Shown here piece after piece: positions 55,087 to 62,697 of a DNA stretch of 64,000 bases (positions within the stretch are counted from its first letter, which is position 1; each line of letters begins with the position of its first letter). The DNA is taken from NCBI GenBank assembly GCA_902618945.1, contig CACNCK010000005.1, positions 1-64,000 of the forward strand, in the 5' to 3' direction. Position numbers and translations under genes: made by a program. The notes under the pieces were generated by a model, which saw only the letters and a list, made by a program, of their open reading frames with translations, ran no database searches and was not told where the DNA came from. The DNA is from an uncultured SAR86 cluster bacterium. GTDB lineage: Bacteria > Pseudomonadota > Gammaproteobacteria > Magnimaribacterales > Magnimaribacteraceae.

Positions 55087-56244
55087 ATGCAAATAGATTC
55101 TCCAAAAATAGATAATATTTTAGAGAATGCTGCTAAGCAAAATGTCCCCGCTATATCGGCTGCGGTTATATGTAAGGACAGTGACCTATACAAAGGTCAT
55201 TTTGGTTTTAAGGATCTAGAGAATAAAAATCCAGTGGATGATAATACGCTTTTTAGAATTGCTTCTATGACCAAGGCAATAACCTCAACGTGTATTTATC
55301 AATTGATAGATAGAGATATTCTTTCCCTAGATACAAATTTAAAAGATTTTTTTCCAGAAATTAGCAACAAAAAGGTCATCCAAGGCTTTGATGATAACGG
55401 CGATGTAATATTATCTGATGTATCAAATGATATAAATATCGGACATCTGTTAACGCATACCTCTGGTTTTGCTTACGAAATATGGAACGAATCAATAGCT
55501 AAGCTTGTCGAGAGAGGTGATTTACAAAGTGCCTTCGCAAATAATGATGAGTTTCTAAAAGCTCCACTGATCTTTGAACCCGGTACAAGCTGGGAATATG
55601 GTATTGGGATTGATTGGCTGGGTGTGTTGATAGAAAAAATCAGTGAATGCTCTCTACAAGAATACATGCATACTAATATTTTTGAGCCATTAGAAATGGC
55701 TAGCACATCTTATGATCTTGATAAAAGCAAACATTCACGAGTAGCTAAAGTTTACGGAAGAAATGACGATGAATACTTTGAAATGCCCTTCGAAGTTCCT
55801 GAAAAATCCTCATTTTACTCCGGTGGAGGAAACCTTATATCCAGCATTGAAGATTATTCGAAGTTTCTTAAGATTTTCCTGAATGCAGGCCAAGGACCTG
55901 ACAGACAGATAATTTCTATCTCTTCCCATAAGTCTATGCTCAAAAGCCTGAATGAAGAGTTAGTTATGAAACAAATGCTTTCTCAGGCACCCATGCTTTC
56001 TGAGGATGTAGATTTTTTTCCCTCATCCACCAAATCTTGGAGTCCAGGTTTCATGATTAATCATGAAGACATAGATTCCGGGCGACCGAAGAATAGTGCA
56101 GGATGGGCTGGCTTATTTAACTCGTTTTTTTGGATTGATCCAAAAAATGAAATTGCCGCAGTCATTTTAATGCAAATGCTTCCTTTTTCTGAAGGCGGAT
56201 GCCTTAATACCCTTAAAGAATTTGAAAGTTCTATTTATAGCTAA
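55087..56244 (+). CDS. Beta-lactamase/class C-fold serine hydrolase
   Basis: A 385-residue serine hydrolase of the class C beta-lactamase/esterase EstB type. Ser60-Met-Thr-Lys63 in RIASMTKAITS is the SxxK nucleophile site. HTSGFAYE (about 127-134) and WEYGIGIDWLG hold the Tyr motif that replaces YxN, and NSAGWAGLFN is the later box. No signal peptide is visible, which argues against a periplasmic antibiotic hydrolase and for a cytoplasmic esterase. Its place in the dehydrogenase operon suggests ester or lactone hydrolysis in the same pathway. Confidence 0.85.
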   Translation: MQIDSPKIDNILENAAKQNVPAISAAVICKDSDLYKGHFGFKDLENKNPVDDNTLFRIASMTKAITSTCIYQLIDRDILSLDTNLKDFFPEISNKKVIQGFDDNGDVILSDVSNDINIGHLLTHTSGFAYEIWNESIAKLVERGDLQSAFANNDEFLKAPLIFEPGTSWEYGIGIDWLGVLIEKISECSLQEYMHTNIFEPLEMASTSYDLDKSKHSRVAKVYGRNDDEYFEMPFEVPEKSSFYSGGGNLISSIEDYSKFLKIFLNAGQGPDRQIISISSHKSMLKSLNEELVMKQMLSQAPMLSEDVDFFPSSTKSWSPGFMINHEDIDSGRPKNSAGWAGLFNSFFWIDPKNEIAAVILMQMLPFSEGGCLNTLKEFESSIYS

Positions 56245-56250
56245 ACAAGA

Positions 56251-56712
56251 ATGAAACAATTTATTCTACTAATAACTTATATCTGTTTTCTAACAAGTTG
56301 TGCCAATTCATCTCTAAAACCTGATACGTACGATCGTGACTCTTCACAAAGAATTTCAAATGTACTTTACGGAGAAGTAGTCTCTTTAAAAAGAGTATCA
56401 ATAGAAGGAGAGACAAAGTCCGGAACTATCGTAGGTGGATTAGTAGGTGCTGCAGCAGGAAGTCAAGTAAGTAACTCTAAACCCGAATCTGAAATAGGAG
56501 CTGTATTAGGAGGAGCTATAGGAGCTACCATAGGTGGCAATGTAACTAAAAATATTCAATCTGTTGAAGGAATCCAGCTGACCATCAATATGGACGATGG
56601 AAGAACAATTTCTGTAGTACAAGAAATTAGTGATTATAAATTTGAAGTTGGTGATCTTGTTGAAGTCATAACCATAAAGGGTAGAACAAGAATATCTCCT
56701 TCGGGCGCATGA
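56251..56712 (+). CDS. Glycine-zipper outer-membrane lipoprotein (SlyB/Pcp-like)
   Basis: A 153-residue lipoprotein: signal ending CFLTSCANS, with Cys17 as the lipid site. A glycine-zipper segment (GTIVGGLVGAAAGSQV, then GAVLGGAIGATIGGNV, about 58-99) spans the membrane as in the 17-kDa antigen and SlyB families, followed by a beta-rich C-terminal part ending KGRTRISPSGA. It follows the hydrolase by six bases. SlyB-type proteins support outer-membrane integrity. Confidence 0.85.
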   Translation: MKQFILLITYICFLTSCANSSLKPDTYDRDSSQRISNVLYGEVVSLKRVSIEGETKSGTIVGGLVGAAAGSQVSNSKPESEIGAVLGGAIGATIGGNVTKNIQSVEGIQLTINMDDGRTISVVQEISDYKFEVGDLVEVITIKGRTRISPSGA

Positions 56713-56722
56713 TATAAGAATT

Positions 56723-56751
56723 AATGGCAGCCCATGATATGAACTGCCATT
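56723..56751. terminator. Hairpin between convergent genes, probable terminator
   Basis: AATGGCAG (56723-56730) pairs with CTGCCATT (56744-56751) across a 13-base loop in the 48-base gap between the lipoprotein gene and the convergent PDZ gene. T-runs after the stem are weak on both strands. Confidence 0.45.
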
Positions 56752-56760
56752 TGAATTAAA

Positions 56761-57486
56761 TTATCTTGTAAGAGAGAACCCTAATTGACTTTGCGCAAGT
56801 CTTTCCTCTGAAAGATCTCCTATAGCTATAACCTTTCCTTCATCATTAAAAGCAAGTCTTGTCACAACATTTTGTTCAAACTCTAAATCAAAAGTCCTAT
56901 TAAGGGATTTATGCCAGTGCCAAACATAAACAGTATTATCAGTCATATTAGAAGCAACTTCGTTTATACGATGTTCAATGGTGGTCCAGTTTCCTGCATC
57001 TGCGCCAGATAAATTTTCTAGAACTTGTGACTTCGTATTGGATGAATTAACAATCCCTCGGGTCACAGCAATGTTCATTTCCTCACCATTACGTAATATC
57101 ACTGCGTTTACTGTCTTTCCTGGGAGCCCAGAAAAAGGTAATTTCTCATCATCAATATTTTTTTGATTCACCTCAATACCTTCTACAGAAATAAATTCAT
57201 CGCCTGGCTCTAAAATTCCTTCTGCAGGACTACCTGAGATTACTCTTTGGACAATCATTTTTCCTTCATCTAAGTCTGGATTCCAATTGAATCCAAATCC
57301 AACAAACCTACCTGGATAATTCAAACCATCTTCTGCCATATTATCTCTGACTGAGGCGATCATCTCCTCTTTTCCAGTATAGGCAGCATTTATCCAAGAT
57401 CTAGCGGTATCTTCATTTGAAGCAAATGAATTGCTTGCAATAAATGATAAAGAAATTACGGTAAATAATGTTCTTATGATATTCAT
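56761..57486 (-). CDS. Secreted PDZ-domain protein
   Basis: A 241-residue protein with a signal peptide (IIRTLFTVISLSFIASNSFAS). A PDZ domain spans roughly residues 65-145: MIVQRVISGSPAEGILEPGDEFISVEGIEV gives the ligand groove and GSPAEGILEPGD is the family sentence. The C-terminal part (WTTIEHRINEVASN, VYVWHWHKSLNRTFDLEF) has an NTF2/SnoaL-like feel but I cannot assign it. No protease domain is attached, so it is probably a scaffold or periplasmic regulator. Convergent with the lipoprotein gene. Confidence 0.75.
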   Translation of the reverse strand: MNIIRTLFTVISLSFIASNSFASNEDTARSWINAAYTGKEEMIASVRDNMAEDGLNYPGRFVGFGFNWNPDLDEGKMIVQRVISGSPAEGILEPGDEFISVEGIEVNQKNIDDEKLPFSGLPGKTVNAVILRNGEEMNIAVTRGIVNSSNTKSQVLENLSGADAGNWTTIEHRINEVASNMTDNTVYVWHWHKSLNRTFDLEFEQNVVTRLAFNDEGKVIAIGDLSEERLAQSQLGFSLTR

Positions 57487-57586
57487 AATTTTATCTCCTT
57501 ACAATCATGAATCTAAAATATAACTTAAGTGGGGAAAAAACAAAAAAATATTTTATTCATATAAGACCTTATTCTGTAAGATTGTT

Positions 57587-59701
57587 ATGCATTTGCAGAT
57601 AATTATGATAAGAATTTCTTTAACTTTAATCATTTTAGTGATGCTTATCTCATGTAAGTCTATGGATGATTCGCAGATTAGCATCTACCTTGAAAAATCT
57701 AGCTCATATAAAGCACAAATTACAAGAGATGTTTGGGGGGTACCTCACGTCTACGGTAAGACTGATGCAGATGCTGCCTTTGGATTAGCTTATGCACATG
57801 CAGAGGATGACTTTAAAAATATTGCAGAAAATATGTATCTGTATAGAGCAGAAATGGGTCTAAAAGATGGAATTGATGGTGCCATACAAGATTATCTAAT
57901 TAAGGTTCTTAAGATAAGAGAACAAATTGATGAAAACTATACAAATGATTTAAATGCAGATGTTCGTAAAGTTATTGAAGCTTATGCAGCAGGTATAAAT
58001 TATTGGATGATAAAAAATCCAAGTAATGGCTATAACCACTTCTTTCCAGTTACAGAAAAAGATATTGTGGCAGGGTTCTCAATACAGAATCTTTTCTTTT
58101 CTGGTGTTGTAAGTTCTATAGAGAAACTTCAGAGAGAATCCGATCTAAAAGAGGAATATACAAGCTTGTATCGAAATCAAGAATTTGTAACCGGTTCTAA
58201 TGTTTTAGCTGTCAACTCTCGTAAGACGTATGATCAATCTACAAGAATTATTATTAATTCGCATCAACCACTCGACGGACCTTTAGCCTGGTATGAAGCG
58301 CATGTGAGAAGTGATGAAGGATGGAATATGATGGGTGGCCTTTTTCCTGGCTCACCTTTTGTATTTGTAGGGTTTAATGAAAATATAGCTTGGGGATTTA
58401 CAGTCAATAAACCCGATCTTTCTGATAGTTACTTGCTCGAAGTTAATCCAGAAAATGAAAATCAATACCTACTTGATGGAGAATGGGTAGATTTCAAAAT
58501 TGAGATGGTAAGACTTCCAATCAAACTATTTGGACCTCTCAAATGGACGGTTAAGAGAGAGGCAAAGTATTCAGTTCATGGCCCTGTATTGGAAGTAGCT
58601 GATAAAAGCTATGCCCTTAGGTTTTCGGGAATGAGTGATATCAAACAAGTCAATCAATGGTACGCGATGAATAAATCAAATTCTCTTGAAGATTGGCTAG
58701 AAGCTATGAAAATGAGATCTATAATATCTTTCAACGGTGTTTATGCCGATAGAGAAGATAATATATATTTCCTTCATAATTCTTCCTCACCGCTTAGGAA
58801 AGAGGGAATAGATTGGAAAAATGTCATCGATGGTTCAAGGTCTGATCTTGTTTGGGATAAATATGTAAATTTTGAGTCAATTCCACAACTACAAAACCCA
58901 TCCTCAGGATGGATTGCGAGCACAAATCAAGATCCATTCAAAGTAACGGGTGAGAAAGACAACTTGTTATCAAAAAATTATTCTCCTACTTTGGGTCTAC
59001 AAACTAGGATGACTAATAGAGCATACAGATCAATTGAACTTTTTAGCCAAAACAACAAGCTAAACGAAAAGGATTTTGATGACATAAAGTTTGATAATAA
59101 ATACTCAAGGCAATCTAGATCTTACAAGTACGTATCTGAATTATTCAACAAAGATTTCGAGTCTGATGAACTAAATTATGCGCGAGATATTTTAAAAAAG
59201 TGGGACTTGGCAACAGATTTTAAGAATACTTCTGCGGCACTCGGGGTATGTGTACTGTCGAGTGAATGGATTTCTGAACAGGGGCAAAGAATTCCTCAAG
59301 ATCCTGAAATATCCTTTAGAGAATGCGTGAAAGAATTAATGCAAACTTACGGAAGAGTTGACCCGCCTTGGTCAGAAAGAAATTTTATTGTTAGGGGAAG
59401 TAAAAAAGAGTCAGTGCAAGGCGGTCCCGATGTTCTAAGGGCTATTTATGGAAGAAATGATGAAGCAGGAGATTTAAAAGCTGCGGGAGGAGATGGACTT
59501 TACATTCATGTAAGTTGGGATAAGGATGGTCAACAAAAATCTAAAAGCATTCACCAATATGGTAGTGCTACTCAAGACGAGAGCTCTATTCATTTTGCTG
59601 ATCAAATGGATTTGTATATTCAAGAAGAATACAAACCTACTTTCTTCGACAAAGAAGATTTATCAAAAAATATCTCAAAAATTTATAATGTTCCTTATTA
59701 A
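57587..59701 (+). CDS. Penicillin acylase family N-terminal-nucleophile lipoprotein
   Basis: A 704-residue Ntn hydrolase. A lipobox VMLISC at 18-23 suggests an outer- or inner-membrane lipoprotein. ITRDVWGVPHVYGKTDADAAFGLAYAHAEDDF (around 45-76, cited in parts) is the alpha-chain signature. The expected self-cleavage is at Gly203|Ser204 (FVTGSNVLAV), making Ser204 the nucleophile, and IASTNQDPF holds the beta-chain Asn. Relatives hydrolyse penicillins, acyl-homoserine lactones or other N-acyl amides. Start is ATG 57587 or ATG 57605; both leave the lipobox intact. Confidence 0.88.
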   Translation: MHLQIIMIRISLTLIILVMLISCKSMDDSQISIYLEKSSSYKAQITRDVWGVPHVYGKTDADAAFGLAYAHAEDDFKNIAENMYLYRAEMGLKDGIDGAIQDYLIKVLKIREQIDENYTNDLNADVRKVIEAYAAGINYWMIKNPSNGYNHFFPVTEKDIVAGFSIQNLFFSGVVSSIEKLQRESDLKEEYTSLYRNQEFVTGSNVLAVNSRKTYDQSTRIIINSHQPLDGPLAWYEAHVRSDEGWNMMGGLFPGSPFVFVGFNENIAWGFTVNKPDLSDSYLLEVNPENENQYLLDGEWVDFKIEMVRLPIKLFGPLKWTVKREAKYSVHGPVLEVADKSYALRFSGMSDIKQVNQWYAMNKSNSLEDWLEAMKMRSIISFNGVYADREDNIYFLHNSSSPLRKEGIDWKNVIDGSRSDLVWDKYVNFESIPQLQNPSSGWIASTNQDPFKVTGEKDNLLSKNYSPTLGLQTRMTNRAYRSIELFSQNNKLNEKDFDDIKFDNKYSRQSRSYKYVSELFNKDFESDELNYARDILKKWDLATDFKNTSAALGVCVLSSEWISEQGQRIPQDPEISFRECVKELMQTYGRVDPPWSERNFIVRGSKKESVQGGPDVLRAIYGRNDEAGDLKAAGGDGLYIHVSWDKDGQQKSKSIHQYGSATQDESSIHFADQMDLYIQEEYKPTFFDKEDLSKNISKIYNVPY

Positions 59702-59722
59702 AATATATAAAAATTAAAAGTT

Positions 59723-60115
59723 ATGTTGTTTGCTCAAATCTTAATTTCAGGTTTAGTTTGTGGTTTGATTATATTTCAGTCCGCCTTTGTTGCACCTACA
59801 GTTTTTCGAGACTTACCCGAAGAAAGCAGACCGTTAATATTAAGATCTCTGTTTCCAAAACTTTTTAAGTCAATAACTCTAGCTGGGATTTTATTAACCT
59901 TATTCGCCTTTTTAGAGGGTTCTAATTTAATAATCGCATATTGCGTTGGAGTTTTTACCTTCTTAGCGGGTTTAATCTGCAATTCCATGATAGGAGCAAC
60001 AAATAGGGCTAGAGATGATGGAAATGATAAACTTTTTTCTACTCTTCATCGAATTAGTGTGTTATTAACAATATCAGTTTTACTGACAAATCTCATTTGG
60101 GTATTTATAGTTTAA
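59723..60115 (+). CDS. DUF4149-like membrane protein
   Basis: A 130-residue protein with four hydrophobic segments (about 3-23, 50-68, 70-90, 108-128). APTVFRDLPEESRPLILRSLFPKLFK (27-52 region) and STLHRISVLLT are the conserved features of DUF4149/TMEM205-like proteins, whose function is unknown. Located 21 bases after the acylase gene and two bases before the PsiE-like gene, so these probably form one transcript. Confidence 0.75.
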   Translation: MLFAQILISGLVCGLIIFQSAFVAPTVFRDLPEESRPLILRSLFPKLFKSITLAGILLTLFAFLEGSNLIIAYCVGVFTFLAGLICNSMIGATNRARDDGNDKLFSTLHRISVLLTISVLLTNLIWVFIV

Positions 60116-60117
60116 TT

Positions 60118-60546
60118 ATGAAAGAAAGATTTAATAAATTTCTTAACACCGGCATGAATAAAGGTTTGAGTTGGACCACCATCGCAAGTGAAAAATTACT
60201 TCTAGCACTAATTGGAATATCAACATGTATAGCTTCGGCCATGTATCTCTATGAGATGATCTTGCAAAGAGAAATCTTACTAGGTGATCTATTCATGCTT
60301 TTTATTTATGCAGAAATCCTCGCCATGGTTGGGGCTTTCTATAGCACTAACAGGATACCTGTTACTCTTCCAATCATTGTTGCAATCACTGCTCTGTGTC
60401 GTTTGATTATAATGCAAACGAAAGAAATGGATGCGATTATGGTCATGTGGGAGGCAGGGGCAATTTTTATTCTTGCAGGTTCAGCCTATCTAATGAGCCT
60501 CAAAGACAAAATAAGTCTAGAGAAATTAAAACAGTCGGAAGAATAA
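60118..60546 (+). CDS. PsiE-family membrane protein
   Basis: A 142-residue protein from ATG 60118 with four membrane segments; LLALIGISTCIASAMYLYEMI, LFMLFIYAEILAMVGAFYS and VTLPIIVAITALCRLIIMQT are the family helices, with AEIL...YS and the Arg-containing third helix conserved in phosphate-starvation-inducible PsiE. The role of PsiE is unknown. A TTG at 60097 would overlap the preceding gene and is not preferred. The stop lies one base from that of the convergent unknown gene. Confidence 0.75.
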   Translation: MKERFNKFLNTGMNKGLSWTTIASEKLLLALIGISTCIASAMYLYEMILQREILLGDLFMLFIYAEILAMVGAFYSTNRIPVTLPIIVAITALCRLIIMQTKEMDAIMVMWEAGAIFILAGSAYLMSLKDKISLEKLKQSEE

Positions 60547-60547
60547 C

Positions 60548-61009
60548 TTATAAATAAGAACTAAACCTTTCCGATCTCCAAGAATTAATGAGGTCTCTAG
60601 AAGATTCATCTCTGGAAAACCAAACCTTGTCTGATTCATTATTTATCTGATGAACCTTGAGTTCTTCTAGTCCTGAAGGTGATGAATCATTAAAAAACTC
60701 CATCATGAATTTTTCATATAAATTTCGTTGGTTTAACTCCAACAAATAGTTTGACACTCTTTTGATCTCTTGTAATTCTCTGTAGTGATAAATATACAGA
60801 AAAGAATCCTCAGCTTGATTTTCCTCTGTAAAGATTGGATCATCTTTGAGAACAAGTTCCTTAAATTTATCGCGCACCTCAGACATATCTAATTTCTTTA
60901 AATCAAGATTTAACTCCTCTTTAAAAAATACCTCAAAGTCTTTATAAGTTTTTTCTATTTGTTCGCTTATCTTCAAAATAAACACACCCCGACTAAGTTT
61001 TTCATACAA
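60548..61009 (-). CDS. Hypothetical protein, 153 residues
   Basis: Not recognised. A soluble, acidic, helix-rich protein with no signal peptide. The first half reads as a coiled amphipathic helix (ISEQIEKTYKDFEVFFKEEL), and the centre has LYIYHYRELQEIKRVSNYLLEL. The tail VWFSRDESSRDLINSWRSERFSSYL is conserved-looking but not assignable. The start may instead be the internal ATG-less Leu/Val region; the ORF is otherwise clean. Monocistronic, divergent from the TPR gene by 94 bases. Confidence 0.55.
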   Translation of the reverse strand: MYEKLSRGVFILKISEQIEKTYKDFEVFFKEELNLDLKKLDMSEVRDKFKELVLKDDPIFTEENQAEDSFLYIYHYRELQEIKRVSNYLLELNQRNLYEKFMMEFFNDSSPSGLEELKVHQINNESDKVWFSRDESSRDLINSWRSERFSSYL

Positions 61010-61103
61010 CCATGAGATACTTAAAACTTTTAAAAAAACTTTAATGGTTTAAAATTGTCTATCTCGCTGCTTGCCTTTCTGAATTTATATTCTTAGATAT
61101 TAT

Positions 61104-61571
61104 ATGAAAAAATTTTTAAAAGTTGGTCTGATTATATTTGTACTTTCTTCATTAGTAGCCATGCCAATAAAAGCAGCAAAATATGACAAAAAAAAGCCAT
61201 CAGATCTATATACAAAAGCGATAGAACATCTGGACAAAAACCAATATGGTAAAGCTCAAAAAGTACTCCGAATCTATACTAGAAAAAAGAAAGATGATGC
61301 TGACGGATGGACTCTTCTAGCTTTCTCTTCAAGAAAACTTGGAAGTTATACTAATGCCGAAAAGTATTATGAAAAAGCCTTAGAATTAGATCCCGAAAAT
61401 AAAGCCGCACTCGAATACCAGGGAGAGCTTTATGTTGTAACAAATAGGCCTCAATTGGCAAATGAGAATTTAATAAAGTTAGAATCTCTGTGCCCTAAGT
61501 CATGTGATGAATTAGAGAAGTTGCAAGATTTCATTTCCAGCAAAATAGAAAAAGAGAAAGTAAATATATAA
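61104..61571 (+). CDS. Secreted TPR-repeat protein
   Basis: A 155-residue protein with a signal peptide (FLKVGLIIFVLSSLVAMPIKA). Two to three tetratricopeptide repeats cover about residues 34-120 (ADGWTLLAFSSRKLGSYTNAEKYYEKALELDPENKAALEYQGEL, cited across two repeats' length). The end carries a CPKSC pair that could form a disulfide. TPR proteins of this size bind partner proteins or peptides in the periplasm. A terminator overlaps its 3' end. Confidence 0.8.
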   Translation: MKKFLKVGLIIFVLSSLVAMPIKAAKYDKKKPSDLYTKAIEHLDKNQYGKAQKVLRIYTRKKKDDADGWTLLAFSSRKLGSYTNAEKYYEKALELDPENKAALEYQGELYVVTNRPQLANENLIKLESLCPKSCDELEKLQDFISSKIEKEKVNI

Positions 61572-61588
61572 TTTTACTCTCTCTTTTT
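61549..61588 (+). terminator. Rho-independent terminator of the TPR gene
   Basis: AAAAAGAGAAAGTAAA (61549-61564) pairs with TTTACTCTCTCTTTTT (61573-61588), sixteen positions with one mismatch, around an eight-base loop; the 3' arm ends in five T. The stem begins inside the coding region. Confidence 0.6.
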
Positions 61589-61627
61589 GAAGGTCTCTGG
61601 ATTTTGTATAGCCTATTACGACATAAG

Positions 61628-62077
61628 TTACATAGAAGAATTATGTGTATGTGCTATTTTCCAATTTCCATCTTCTTCAACTAATACGAGAGTAATGTAA
61701 GTGAAATTTGGTGGACTCATCTCACCTATACCTGGAATAAAATCATATCGCCTTACAAAATCTGCAATAGCTACCTCACCATAAATTCTAACTTCTGGAG
61801 ACGATATCGTAGCAATTATCTTTAAATCAGGATCTCGTGAAAGATTTGCAGCCCTTCTCTCTTTCTGAACCATTAAATTATCTGCCTGATTAGGCCATCT
61901 TTTAGAGGTTATCATTACTCTGTCGTCCCTAATTAATTCAGACTGAGCATCAAGGTCAGACTCCAAGGCAGCCCATTTATATATAATGTCCAATACTTCT
62001 TTTTCTGAGCTGAAGCTTAAAAAAGACATACTGGATAACAAGAAGGTCGCTACTATTTTTGTTATTAAAGCTTTCAT
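61628..62077 (-). CDS. Secreted SnoaL-like (NTF2-fold) protein
   Basis: A 149-residue protein with a signal peptide (ALITKIVATFLLSSMSFLSFSS). The mature part has the NTF2/SnoaL pattern: an N-terminal helix ending KWAALESDLDAQSELIRDD, then strands with VRIYGEVAIADFVRRYDF and a final strand EEDGNWKIAHTHNSSM. Such proteins bind small molecules or act as isomerases; nothing in the sequence fixes a ligand. AAAGGAG precedes the ATG. Confidence 0.75.
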   Translation of the reverse strand: MKALITKIVATFLLSSMSFLSFSSEKEVLDIIYKWAALESDLDAQSELIRDDRVMITSKRWPNQADNLMVQKERRAANLSRDPDLKIIATISSPEVRIYGEVAIADFVRRYDFIPGIGEMSPPNFTYITLVLVEEDGNWKIAHTHNSSM

Positions 62078-62121
62078 ATTTCACTCCTTTGCATTTTATT
62101 TATCAGAAATCTGATTAAAAC

Positions 62122-62163
62122 TGTCAAAAAAAATTAAATCAAGAGCTTTTAATCTTTTTGACA
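62122..62163 (-). terminator. Possible terminator downstream of tRNA-Lys
   Basis: On the minus strand TGTCAAAAAGATTAAA can pair imperfectly with TTTAATTTTTTTTGACA around a short loop, 14 bases after the CCA end. The U-rich 3' arm suits a terminator, but the stem is AT-rich and imperfect. Confidence 0.4.
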
Positions 62164-62176
62164 CCAATGATCACTG

Positions 62177-62252
62177 TGGTGCCCCCTGTAGGACTCGAAC
62201 CTACGACCAAGTGATTAAGAGTCACCTGCTCTACCAACTGAGCTAAGGAGGC
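62177..62252 (-). tRNA. tRNA-Lys, anticodon CTT
   Basis: A complete 76-base cloverleaf. The acceptor GCCTCCT pairs with AGGGGGC (one G-U), the D arm is GCTC-AGTTGGTA-GAGC, and the anticodon stem GGTGA/TCACT closes the loop CTCTTAA, so the anticodon is CTT (decodes AAG, lysine). The T arm is GTAGG-TTCGAGT-CCTAC. Discriminator A and CCA are encoded. Anticodon CTT is notable because lysine AAA is more frequent here, so a TTT isoacceptor should exist elsewhere. Confidence 0.95.
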
Positions 62253-62266
62253 AATAATAGTTTTTT

Positions 62267-62695
62267 CTACCAAGTGTAAGTTGCCAAACAAACGATATAA
62301 GAAATAGTTACCAATATGGTCAAATTTGCTCTTAGGTTCCTATATTGCACTTGCTTCATCTTCTTTGAGACTCTCAATTCAAATAGATAGAATAAAATAA
62401 ATGTAAGGAGACTTAGGCATAGACTGTAATAAAGAAACATATTGGAGAGTGCAATTATCAAAAAACCGGCCAGTGAAACTAGAATGCCCACTATTAAAGA
62501 AAGATTATTTTCATCCTCTCCTTCCCAGCCCCATGTCATACCTCCCAAGAAAGATAGTATTACACCTCCGTAAAATGATAAAAGTAGATTGAATACATAA
62601 CCCTCAGGAAAATCTAAGAAGAGCGGATAAAAGGATAAAAAAATAAAGGGAATTACCCCAAGATATCCTAATATTTCTCTAGTTATAATGTTCAT
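62267..62695 (-). CDS. DUF3429 family membrane protein
   Basis: A 142-residue inner-membrane protein with about four or five hydrophobic segments. YGGVILSFLGGMTWGWEGEDE (42-62 region) is the signature of DUF3429, whose function is unknown. Two bases after the photolyase gene on the same strand, and the pair is likely co-transcribed, as seen for photolyase-linked membrane proteins in marine bacteria. Confidence 0.78.
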   Translation of the reverse strand: MNIITREILGYLGVIPFIFLSFYPLFLDFPEGYVFNLLLSFYGGVILSFLGGMTWGWEGEDENNLSLIVGILVSLAGFLIIALSNMFLYYSLCLSLLTFILFYLFELRVSKKMKQVQYRNLRANLTILVTISYIVCLATYTW

Positions 62696-62697
62696 TT

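Noticed and set aside
55087-56244. The beta-lactamase-fold gene as an antibiotic-resistance gene
   Set aside because: It lacks a signal peptide and sits in an acyl-CoA dehydrogenase operon, so an esterase-like role is more likely.
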